Assembly: GCA_903913365.1 (NCBI GenBank)
Contig: CAIWKW010000049.1
Location: 1 to 8,558 of the forward strand
Direction: 5' to 3'
DNA length: 8,558 nt
From: Candidatus Doudnabacteria bacterium
Lineage (GTDB): Bacteria > Patescibacteriota > Doudnabacteria > UBA920
The notes beneath the pieces were generated by a model, which was given only the letters and a program-made list of their open reading frames with translations, did not search any database and was not told where the DNA came from. Below are positions 1 to 5,162 of the stretch, in pieces. The position numbers and the translations under genes are program-made. Each line of letters begins with the position of its first letter. Position 1 is the first letter of the stretch.

Positions 1-19
1 ACACAAACAGCCCCCTTTT

Positions 20-28
20 TGTTATAAT
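20..28 (+). promoter_or_regulatory. Extended -10 promoter of gatC, apparently leaderless
   Basis: TGTTATAAT at 20-28 matches the extended -10 consensus TGnTATAAT perfectly. Only six bases separate the hexamer from the gatC ATG at 35, so transcription should begin at or within a base or two of the start codon and leave no room for a ribosome binding site. A -35 element would fall at the very edge of the window and cannot be judged. The same box occurs just before the delta-prime gene at 8193. Confidence 0.65.
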
Positions 29-34
29 TCCCGC

Positions 35-316
35 ATGCTTACCAAAGAAGAAGTCATAAAAATCGCACAATTGGCCAGAATTGAACTTAGTGAGGCCGAA
101 GTGGAAAAGTTTCAAAAAGAACTATCCACGGTTTTGGACTATGTTGACGATTTGAAAAAAGTTGACGTAAGCGGCCTTGAAGAAGTTTCCCAGGTTACGG
201 GTTTGGTTAACGTTCAGCGCGAAGACAAAGTTGTTGTAACCGAAAATCATGACGCCATTATTTCCCAAGCCCCGGAAATTAAAGATGGATACTACAAGGT
301 AAAAGCTATTTTATAA
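35..316 (+). CDS. gatC: Aspartyl/glutamyl-tRNA(Asn/Gln) amidotransferase subunit C
   Basis: GatC is the small subunit of the GatCAB amidotransferase, which converts misacylated Glu-tRNA(Gln) and/or Asp-tRNA(Asn) to the amidated form in the cytoplasm. It wraps around GatA and GatB and stabilises the complex. The 93-residue length is normal. The N-terminal helical part (LTKEEVIKIAQLARIELSE, then FQKELSTVLDYVDDLKKVDV, about residues 2-45) is typical of the family, and the RED motif near residue 62 fits the C-terminal segment that contacts GatA. The ATG at 35 is the only reasonable start and lies right after an extended -10 box. It is the first gene of a gatC-gatA-(four-helix bundle)-gatB cluster on the same strand. 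Confidence 0.96.
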   Translation: MLTKEEVIKIAQLARIELSEAEVEKFQKELSTVLDYVDDLKKVDVSGLEEVSQVTGLVNVQREDKVVVTENHDAIISQAPEIKDGYYKVKAIL

Positions 317-322
317 ATTATA

Positions 323-432
323 CTAATTTCTAATTATTCTAATTGACCTAAATAAGCACTAATGTCTAATTTAGAAATTTGTACATTAGGCATTATTTAG
401 AATAATTAGGTTAATTAGGTTAATTAGAAATT
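323..432 (+). repeat. AATTAG-rich imperfect inverted repeat between gatC and gatA
   Basis: The whole gatC-gatA spacer is built of short CTAATT/AATTAG words. The left arm (about 323-365) and right arm (about 384-432) are imperfect inverted copies. Both outer ends read AATTTCTAATT when compared in the same sense, and the inner ends form CTAATGT/ACATTAG (about 359-365 and 384-390). The right arm contains three tandem AATTAGGTT-like units (about 404-427). A long AT-rich hairpin is possible in DNA or RNA. It is not a terminator, since no T-run follows a GC-rich stem. It resembles dispersed intergenic repeats, but a second copy is not present in this window. Confidence 0.6.
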
Positions 433-439
433 TTCAATC

Positions 440-1945
440 ATGACCGAAGAGTTCGCTTACAAATCCCTGACAGAATTACGTAAACTGTTGGATGATAAAT
501 CTGTTTCCTCCGTTGAGCTGACCCAGTATTTTTTGTCGCGCATAAAAAGTCTGGATAAAGATTTAAACAGTTTTATTACTGTGGCGGAAAAAGAAGCTTT
601 GGAGCAGGCAAAAATTGCCGACGATTTTATCAGCTCGCCCGGAGAAAATCCTTTTTTGTGCGGCATTCCTTACGCGGCCAAAGATATGTTTTTAACCAAA
701 GGCATTCGCACCACGGCGGCTTCAAAGATTTTGGACCAGTATATTCCGCCGTATGATGCCACCATCATTAGCAAGTTAAAAAATGAAAAAGCGGTATTGC
801 TCGGAAAAACCAATCAGGACCAGTTTGCCCACGGCTCAAGCGGCGAAAGTTCCGCCTACGGTTTTACCTTAAACCCTTGGGACAAAACCAGAATGCCGGC
901 GGGTTCTTCTTCCGGCTCAGGCGCTTCGGTTGCGGCCGGGTTTTCTCCTTACGCGCTCGGTACGGATACCGGAGGAAGCATTCGCGGACCAGCTGCCATT
1001 TGCGGCGTAACAGGGTATAAGCCTACCTATGGAAGAAATAGCAGATACGGCGTAATCTCCATGGCATCAAGCATGGATACGCAGGGCTTTTTGTGTTTGT
1101 CCGTGGAAGACGCGGCTCATATTACCGAATATATTTCCGGACAGGACGAAAAAGACGCCACCACAGGGCCCGTGGAAGTTCCAAAATATCATAAAAATCT
1201 TTCAGCCGATTTAAAAGGCATAAAAATTGGCGTGCCCAAAGAATATTTTATGGAAGGCATGGAACCGGAAGTGGAGCAGCGGGTACGGGAAGCCATAAAA
1301 CAAATTGAAGATTTGGGCGCGGAAATTATAGAGGTCAGCTTGCCCAACACCCATTATGGCCAAATGGTTTACGCGATTATTTGTCCCAGCGAAGTTTCTT
1401 CCAATTTGGCCAAGTACGACGGCATACGTTTTGGGCACACAACCAAAGAGGCGAAAGATTTGATGGAAGTTTACACCAAGTCCCGCGCCGAAGGTTTTGG
1501 CGACGAAGCCAAGCGCAGAATTATGACCGGCACTTATGTTCTCTCCGCCGGCTATTATGACGCTTATTACAAGCGTGCGCAAAAAATCCGCCGGCTTTTG
1601 GTAAACGAATTTGCTGAAGTTTTTAAACAGGTAGATGTTTTGCTTACCCCGACCCAGCCAAACGTGGCTCCCAAATCGGGTATTGCGCAAAACGATCCAA
1701 TTTTTGCCTACATTGCCGACCGTTTGGTGGTAAATGCTAATTTAGCCGGTTTGCCTGCCATTTCCGTCCCTTGCGGTTTTGCCCGTCCGACTGACGGCGA
1801 CACTCCTTCCATGGATGGTTTACCTGTCGGCCTACAAATAATCGGCCCGCAATGGGGAGAGCAAAAGATATTTAACGTGGGGTATGCGTATCAGCAGGTA
1901 ACGGAGTGGCACAAGAAGCATCCAGAAGTGAGCAGTGGGCAGTGA
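440..1945 (+). CDS. gatA: Aspartyl/glutamyl-tRNA(Asn/Gln) amidotransferase subunit A
   Basis: GatA is the amidase-signature subunit of GatCAB. It hydrolyses glutamine and feeds ammonia to GatB for transamidation of Glu-tRNA(Gln) or Asp-tRNA(Asn). The signature is intact: GIPYAAKDMF with Lys81, AGSSSGSGAS at 154-163 with the cis-Ser at 156, and GTDTGGSIRGPAA at 174-186 with the nucleophile Ser180. By family knowledge these form the Ser-cisSer-Lys triad. VTGYKPTYGR follows, and GLPVGLQIIGP lies near the C-terminus. At 501 residues it is slightly longer than the usual ~485, with a short extra loop (about 455-467) before GLPVGLQ. The last residues (VSSGQ) and the stop codon are supplied by the start of the AGTGGGTAG-type repeat at 1927. 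No Shine-Dalgarno is visible before ATG 440, so expression probably depends on read-through from gatC. Confidence 0.97.
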   Translation: MTEEFAYKSLTELRKLLDDKSVSSVELTQYFLSRIKSLDKDLNSFITVAEKEALEQAKIADDFISSPGENPFLCGIPYAAKDMFLTKGIRTTAASKILDQYIPPYDATIISKLKNEKAVLLGKTNQDQFAHGSSGESSAYGFTLNPWDKTRMPAGSSSGSGASVAAGFSPYALGTDTGGSIRGPAAICGVTGYKPTYGRNSRYGVISMASSMDTQGFLCLSVEDAAHITEYISGQDEKDATTGPVEVPKYHKNLSADLKGIKIGVPKEYFMEGMEPEVEQRVREAIKQIEDLGAEIIEVSLPNTHYGQMVYAIICPSEVSSNLAKYDGIRFGHTTKEAKDLMEVYTKSRAEGFGDEAKRRIMTGTYVLSAGYYDAYYKRAQKIRRLLVNEFAEVFKQVDVLLTPTQPNVAPKSGIAQNDPIFAYIADRLVVNANLAGLPAISVPCGFARPTDGDTPSMDGLPVGLQIIGPQWGEQKIFNVGYAYQQVTEWHKKHPEVSSGQ

Positions 1946-1956
1946 GTAGTGGGTAG
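1927..1956 (+). repeat. AGTGGGTAG-type repeat, left copy (overlaps the gatA 3' end)
   Basis: This is a 30-nt run of AGTG(A/G)G(C/T) words ending in AGTGGGTAG. It matches the reverse complement of 2360-2389 at 24 of 30 positions, so the two copies face each other across the four-helix-bundle gene. A more degraded copy in the CACT orientation sits at about 1973-1997, so the left flank can also fold on itself. The repeat provides the gatA stop codon (1943-1945). A closely related run lies inside miaA at 6647-6678. Confidence 0.75.
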
Positions 1957-2004
1957 TCTTAAGATGCCCTGTTCACTGATTACCGCACACTAATCACTAT
2001 TTGT

Positions 2005-2355
2005 ATGAAAGTTCAAAATTACAAAGAGTTAATAGTTTGGCAAAAAAGTATTGAATTGGTTTTTGAAATTTATAAGATTACCAGACAGTTTCCGACCGAA
2101 GAAAAATATGGGCTTTGTTCTCAAATGCAAAGAGCTTCTGTTGGAATACCATCTAGTATTGCAGAAGGGGCCTGTAGAAATCATACCGCAGAATTTAAGC
2201 AATTTTTAGGAATATCGTACGCTTCTTCCGCAGAATTGGAAACGCAGATTATAATAGCAAAAAAATTGTATTCACAAATTGATTATTCTAAAGCCGAAAG
2301 TCTAAATTTAGAAGTTCAAAAAATGTTAAATTCTCTAATGGCAAAACTTAAATAG
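2005..2355 (+). CDS. Four-helix-bundle protein, 23S rRNA intervening-sequence (IVP/S23) family
   Basis: The 116-residue protein has the family pattern throughout: YKELIVWQKSIELVFEIYK at 6-24, FPTEEKYGLCSQMQRASVGIPSSIAEG at 29-55 with the hallmark RA-x3-IPSSIAEG, FKQFLGISYASSAELETQIIIAKKL at 64-88, and a final helix. The family was first found in intervening sequences of 23S rRNA genes and is related in fold to the Avd accessory proteins of diversity-generating retroelements. Its biochemical role is not settled. Here it is inserted between gatA and gatB on the same strand and bracketed by opposed 30-nt repeats. Its codons look AT-richer than those of gatA, which fits a mobile or acquired cargo gene. 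No reverse transcriptase or variable repeat is nearby. ATG 2005 is chosen because the conserved YKELIVWQ block begins five residues later. No Shine-Dalgarno is seen. Confidence 0.92.
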   Translation: MKVQNYKELIVWQKSIELVFEIYKITRQFPTEEKYGLCSQMQRASVGIPSSIAEGACRNHTAEFKQFLGISYASSAELETQIIIAKKLYSQIDYSKAESLNLEVQKMLNSLMAKLK

Positions 2356-2359
2356 TTAT

Positions 2360-2389
2360 CTACCCACTGCACACTAACCACTACCCACT
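2360..2389 (-). repeat. AGTGGGTAG-type repeat, right copy (inverted)
   Basis: Read on the minus strand this matches the left copy at 1927-1956 at 24 of 30 positions, including a shared AGTGGGTAG end. It fills most of the spacer between the four-helix-bundle stop (2355) and the gatB ATG (2393), so no ribosome binding site is left for gatB. With the left copy it gives the roughly 460-bp segment imperfect terminal inverted repeats. Confidence 0.75.
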
Positions 2390-2392
2390 TTT

Positions 2393-4006
2393 ATGAAAGA
2401 ATATCCTAAATCAACAGAATACTGCGCCGTTATTGGCTTTGAAATCCATGTGGAGCTTGCTACAAAGAGCAAGATGTTTAGTCCTGCTCCGAATAACCCG
2501 GACGAGAAGACGCCGAATACAAATATCGATGAAATTGTTACGGCTCAGCCGGGAACTTTGCCTGTGGCTAACAAAGAAGCTATTCGCCTAGCTGCTATGG
2601 TTGGCTTGGCATTAAATTGCAAGATTGACGAGTGGTCTAAATTTGACCGCAAACATTATTTTTATCCGGACTTGCCCAAGGGCTATCAAATTTCCCAGTA
2701 CGACCAGCCGATAAGTAGAGACGGTTACTTAGACATCGTTGTTTCTGACACCCTCTCTGCCTCGTCTGACTCGGCATCTCCCCCAGAGGGGGAGAAAAAT
2801 AAGGTGCTTCGCTCTATGCGCATTGGAATAACTCGTGCTCATTTGGAAGAGGATGCCGGGAAAAACGTGCACCCGGAAGGGCTGCCTTATTCATTGGTTG
2901 ATTATAATAGAGCGGGATGCGCGCTTCTGGAAATTGTCACGGAGCCGGAAATTGAAAGCGGGGAAGAAGCAAAAATCTTTTTAACCGAACTGAGAAACAT
3001 TATCCGCTATTTGGGCGCGAGCGATTGCGATATGGAAAAGGGGACTATGCGCTGCGAGCCGAATATTTCCGTGCGCAAGCCCGGCGAAACAACCTTGCCC
3101 AAGTACAAAGTGGAAGTAAAAAATATAAACAGTTTTAAATTTGCCGAAGCGGCAATTAATTACGAAATTGCGCGCCAAACGGAAATTTTAAAAGACGGCG
3201 GAATTCCCAAGCAGGTGACCATGGGCTGGAACGAAAAAGACAACTGCACGGTGGAGCAAAGAAGCAAGGAAGAAGCTAATGATTACCGCTATTTTCCGGA
3301 ACCGGATTTGCCAATTTTGCAATTTACCAAGGAATATTTGAATAAATTGCGCGCGGAAATGCCGGAACTGCCCGCGCAAAAGCGAGGACGATTTAAGGAA
3401 GAATACAATTTGCCGGACGCGGATGTGGAAAATTTATTAAACTGGAAAGAACTGACTTTTTATTTTGAAGAGGTTATTAGCGAGATTGATGAGTGGATTG
3501 AGCAGGAAAGCAATGGTAACAATAACCATAACAATAATGATAACAGTAGCGGCACGCCGCGGCGTGCCGAATTGGACAGGAATCTGTTAATCAAACTGGC
3601 GTCTAATTGGTGTTTGCAGGATTTTTCCGCAGCTTTAAATGCCAAGCTCATAAATCCGGCCGATGCTACAATCACTCCGGAAAATTTTGCCGAACTTCTT
3701 AAATTAATCCAGCAGGGAAAAATTTCCGGCAGTGCGGCCAAGCAGGTTTTTAAAGTAATGTTTGAAAAAGGCGGAGAACCTTTATCAATTGTGAACGATT
3801 TGGGTTTGACTCAAGTAAGCGATGAAAGCGCTATTGCCGCGGCTTTGGATAAAGTTATTGCGGCCAATGAAAAAGCTGTTGCGGATTATAAGGCCGGCCA
3901 GCAAAAATCTTTTGGTTTTTTGGTGGGTATGGCAATGAAAGAGCTAAAAGGCAAAGGCAACCCGCAGGTTATAAACGAACTTTTAAAGAAAAAATTGACA
4001 CCGTAG
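2393..4006 (+). CDS. gatB: Aspartyl/glutamyl-tRNA(Asn/Gln) amidotransferase subunit B, with two in-frame insertions
   Basis: GatB binds the misacylated tRNA, activates the side-chain carboxylate with ATP and transfers ammonia delivered from GatA. Family motifs are clear: GFEIHVELATKSKMFS at 15-30, YPDLPKGYQISQYDQP at 91-106, HLEEDAGK at 150-157, VDYNRAGCALLEIVTEPEI at 169-187, YFPEPDLP at 300-307, and a YqeY-like C-terminal tRNA-binding domain from about 425 to 537. At 537 residues it is about 60 longer than the usual ~475. Two low-complexity insertions account for most of this. The first, about residues 119-138, is Ser/Pro/Glu-rich. The second, about 371-394, is Asn-rich and followed by SGTPRRAE. 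Each is encoded around a palindrome (2777-2795 and 3550-3569). Catalytic and metal-binding motifs are intact, so the protein is probably active. No Shine-Dalgarno precedes ATG 2393, and the gene ends just before a terminator region. Confidence 0.96.
   Translation: MKEYPKSTEYCAVIGFEIHVELATKSKMFSPAPNNPDEKTPNTNIDEIVTAQPGTLPVANKEAIRLAAMVGLALNCKIDEWSKFDRKHYFYPDLPKGYQISQYDQPISRDGYLDIVVSDTLSASSDSASPPEGEKNKVLRSMRIGITRAHLEEDAGKNVHPEGLPYSLVDYNRAGCALLEIVTEPEIESGEEAKIFLTELRNIIRYLGASDCDMEKGTMRCEPNISVRKPGETTLPKYKVEVKNINSFKFAEAAINYEIARQTEILKDGGIPKQVTMGWNEKDNCTVEQRSKEEANDYRYFPEPDLPILQFTKEYLNKLRAEMPELPAQKRGRFKEEYNLPDADVENLLNWKELTFYFEEVISEIDEWIEQESNGNNNHNNNDNSSGTPRRAELDRNLLIKLASNWCLQDFSAALNAKLINPADATITPENFAELLKLIQQGKISGSAAKQVFKVMFEKGGEPLSIVNDLGLTQVSDESAIAAALDKVIAANEKAVADYKAGQQKSFGFLVGMAMKELKGKGNPQVINELLKKKLTP
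2744..2809 (+). repeat. In-frame insertion 1 in gatB with a perfect hairpin
   Basis: This part of gatB encodes a Ser/Asp/Pro/Glu-rich peptide (about residues 118-139). It lies where ordinary GatB runs directly from the strand after SQYDQPI to the RIGITR motif. At its centre is TCTCCCCC-AGA-GGGGGAGA (2777-2795), an 8-bp perfect stem with a three-base loop. The length is a multiple of three and the frame is kept. The outer limits are estimated from family knowledge, not from an alignment. Confidence 0.6.
3512..3569 (+). repeat. In-frame insertion 2 in gatB: AAT/AAC tract plus a 20-bp perfect palindrome
   Basis: Residues 374-392 of GatB are encoded by an AAT/AAC/CAT/GAT tract (3512-3547) followed by a GC-rich perfect palindrome at 3550-3569, whose arm is CGGCACGCCG. 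The tract yields Asn/His/Asp runs and the palindrome yields SGTPRRA. The insertion lies in the linker before the C-terminal helical domains, where GatB tolerates length variation. The abrupt swing from AT-rich repeat to all-GC palindrome is unlike the surrounding gene. Confidence 0.65.
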
Positions 4007-4105
4007 GTGTCATCCCGTCATAAAGATATCCCGTAGGGAGAGAATTTTTCTGTACGTCTGCCGAAGCTTTAGCGAAGGCAGAAGGGCTGTAAAAATATCC
4101 GGGAT
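3997..4105 (+). repeat. Imperfect inverted repeat cluster after gatB
   Basis: Three nested structures lie between the end of gatB and its terminator. GACACC-GTA-GGTGTC at 3997-4011 is a 6-bp perfect hairpin that spans the gatB stop codon. A central CTGCC/GGCAG stem around AAGCTTTAGC (about 4058-4081) forms a second hairpin. The flanks of that hairpin, GATATCCCG...ATTTTTCTGTA on the left (about 4025-4054) and TGTAAAAATATCCGGGATCC on the right (about 4089-4107), are imperfect inverted partners. The whole looks like a palindromic intergenic repeat unit, not a gene. No long ORF is present here. Confidence 0.5.
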
Positions 4106-4134
4106 CCAGATTCGTCAATTTTATACAAATGATG

Positions 4135-4169
4135 AACGCCGCCTCCTATGAACCGGGGGCGGCGTTTTT
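4135..4169 (+). terminator. Rho-independent terminator of the gat operon
   Basis: AACGCCGCC (4135-4143) and GGCGGCGTT (4158-4166) form a 9-bp perfect GC-rich stem with a 14-base loop, followed by TTT to 4169. It ends plus-strand transcription from gatCAB. On the minus strand the stem lies downstream of the 72-residue gene, but there the following bases are CATCATTTG, so a U-tract is lacking and termination in that direction would be weaker. Confidence 0.85.
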
Positions 4170-4187
4170 GTCGTCGAAACAGACGTT

Positions 4188-4406
4188 TTAGTCGTAGCGG
4201 TCGGTTAGCCGGCCAGAGCAATCGTCTTCGTTTGACCGGGGGATGGGAATTGCCGCTGCAGCCGCAAGCTGGCCGCTGGCCGTGAGGCGAGTATTTTCAA
4301 ATAGGCCGTTAACACCCCCTGCGTCAGCATTGACAGAATCGTAACTTCCCGAAGTGCTAACTTCGTTCAGTGCATCTTCAAAATCAAAATCATTCGGGTC
4401 TTTCAT
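4188..4406 (-). CDS. Hypothetical protein, 72 residues, acidic N-terminus
   Basis: I do not recognise this protein. It begins MKDPNDFDFEDALNEV, a strongly acidic segment that may form a helix, continues with a Ser/Gly/Asn-rich stretch, an Ala run (AAAAAIPIP around residues 48-56) and ends with SGRLTDRYD. There is no signal peptide, no membrane segment and only one cysteine. The start at 4406 is chosen over an in-frame ATG at 4454 because a strong Shine-Dalgarno (AAGGAGG, 4412-4418) lies five bases before it and a sigma70-type promoter lies between the two ATGs. Its promoter and leader are nearly identical to those of the 159-residue gene upstream, which argues that both are real and co-expressed. 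No homology between the two proteins is evident by eye. Confidence 0.65.
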   Translation of the reverse strand: MKDPNDFDFEDALNEVSTSGSYDSVNADAGGVNGLFENTRLTASGQLAAAAAIPIPRSNEDDCSGRLTDRYD

Positions 4407-4410
4407 GAGG

Positions 4411-4457
4411 CCCTCCTTCGGGATGAGTATATATAAGTTATAAAAATTGTTCAAGAT
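4411..4457 (-). promoter_or_regulatory. Promoter and Shine-Dalgarno of the 72-residue gene (duplicated module, copy 1)
   Basis: On the minus strand: -35 TTGAAC (4449-4454), a 17-base spacer, -10 TATACT (4426-4431), then CATCCCG and AAGGAGGG. The 47-base module matches the one at 5027-5073 at 44 positions. The leader is only about 15-20 nt. Spacing and hexamers fit a housekeeping sigma factor. Confidence 0.8.
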
Positions 4458-4472
4458 GGTATTTGAATTTAT

Positions 4473-4512
4473 AAAAAAGTACTGCCGCAGGAAAGGGTCT
4501 TCCCGCGGCAGT
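4473..4512 (-). terminator. Rho-independent terminator of the 159-residue gene
   Basis: On the minus strand ACTGCCGC (4505-4512) pairs with GCGGCAGT (4481-4488), and GGAA/TTCC can pair further inside. After a short AC the run TTTTTT (4473-4478) follows. It lies 27 bases past the stop codon at 4539 and just before the promoter of the next gene, so the genes are separate transcription units. Confidence 0.85.
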
Positions 4513-4538
4513 TAGTGTTTGCCTCTCATCATCTGTTG

Positions 4539-5018
4539 TTACGGATGACGGCTGGCAGAATGAACAATCCTGCCGGCTTTTCTCCCGTTTTTGTCGCCCG
4601 AGTATGGGCAGGGCTGGTGTCCTCCGCCTGTCATGCGGTCTGCAAGTTCGCTCGGATTTTGAATCCGCAAGTCGCGCGACTCGCAAGCCGCAGTCTCTGC
4701 TAAATCTTCGGTAAGGCTTCCGCAGAAGCTGTCCTCCCAGCTGTGAGCATCGCTCAGCAGCTTGGTCGCAATTTCCACGAAAGCGCGGTCAGCTGCGCAG
4801 CGGCCTTCCGGGGTGAAAGCTCCTCCGGTCAAACGCCGAAACTCCGCCAAGGCTTTTTCGATTATGCCTTGCGGTTGTTCCGGCAATCTGCCTACTTTCT
4901 GCAGTTCGCCGCTGGCATCCTTTTCAAGGTAAAAAACTGCAGCAACGGTTCCGCTTGGCAGTTCTTCCCGGTACATTGGCTGTCTATCTGGTAAAAACAG
5001 TCTATCGCTAAGGGGCAT
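4539..5018 (-). CDS. Hypothetical protein, 159 residues, soluble
   Basis: I do not recognise a family. The N-terminal part has a likely beta strand, GTVAAVFYLEKD (23-34). The middle looks helical: PQGIIEKALAEFRRLTGGAF at 49-68 and AADRAFVEIATKLLSD at 75-90. The C-terminal third is polar and basic (GDKNGRKAGRIVHSASRHP), with cysteines at 74, 99, 112 and 137. There is no signal peptide or membrane segment. Start 5018 is supported by AAGGAGG at 5028-5034, nine bases upstream, and by a sigma70-like promoter. A strong terminator follows. Coding is visibly more GC-rich than in gatB or miaA. The combination of promoter, ribosome site and terminator makes it a genuine gene despite the unknown product. 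Confidence 0.75.
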   Translation of the reverse strand: MPLSDRLFLPDRQPMYREELPSGTVAAVFYLEKDASGELQKVGRLPEQPQGIIEKALAEFRRLTGGAFTPEGRCAADRAFVEIATKLLSDAHSWEDSFCGSLTEDLAETAACESRDLRIQNPSELADRMTGGGHQPCPYSGDKNGRKAGRIVHSASRHP

Positions 5019-5026
5019 TTATTTCC

Positions 5027-5073
5027 CCCTCCTTCCGGATGAGTATATATAAGTTTTAAAAATAGTTCAAGAT
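5027..5073 (-). promoter_or_regulatory. Promoter and Shine-Dalgarno of the 159-residue gene (duplicated module, copy 2)
   Basis: On the minus strand: -35 TTGAAC (5065-5070), 17-base spacer, -10 TATACT (5042-5047), then CATCCGG and AAGGAGGG. It matches copy 1 at 4411-4457 at 44 of 47 positions. It begins immediately after the U-tract of the terminator of the PEP-CTERM gene. Confidence 0.82.
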
Positions 5074-5117
5074 AAAAAAAGACGAGGATGATGTGCCGGC
5101 TAAGCACTCCTCGTCTT
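5074..5117 (-). terminator. Rho-independent terminator of the PEP-CTERM gene
   Basis: On the minus strand AAGACGAGGA (5108-5117) pairs perfectly with TCCTCGTCTT (5079-5088), followed by a run of T to 5074. The 10-bp stem and seven-base U-tract make it the strongest terminator in the window. It lies about 45 bases past the stop at 5163. Confidence 0.9.
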
Positions 5118-5162
5118 GATGAACGGTTTGAACCGGGCAATGGCCATTTGTCCGGCTTTTGG

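Noticed and set aside
323..432. CRISPR-like array of AATTAGGTT units
   Set aside because: The units are about 9 nt, directly adjacent and without spacers, and the region is an inverted repeat.
1211..1690. 159-residue minus-strand reading frame inside gatA
   Set aside because: It lies fully antisense to a conserved amidase gene, with no ribosome site or recognisable motif.
1927..2004. CRISPR or tandem VNTR of AGTGGGTAG words
   Set aside because: There are no regular spacers and copies occur in both orientations at scattered sites, so a dispersed repeat fits better.
2005..2355. Avd accessory protein of a diversity-generating retroelement
   Set aside because: The fold family is related, but no reverse transcriptase, template repeat or variable repeat is present in the window.
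3460..3741. Minus-strand reading frame across gatB
   Set aside because: It is a shadow of gatB; its Leu/Ser runs are just the reverse reading of the AAT/AAC tract.
4407..4454. Longer start (ATG 4454) for the 72-residue gene
   Set aside because: The extra segment contains the -10 box and Shine-Dalgarno of the duplicated module; the start at 4406 has ideal spacing.
4438..4686. 82-residue minus-strand frame overlapping the 159-residue gene
   Set aside because: It runs through the terminator hairpin at 4473-4512 and lacks a ribosome site; the overlapping frame has full expression signals.
4515..4994. Plus-strand frames opposite the 159-residue gene
   Set aside because: They have no promoter or Shine-Dalgarno and are explained as antisense shadows in GC-richer DNA.
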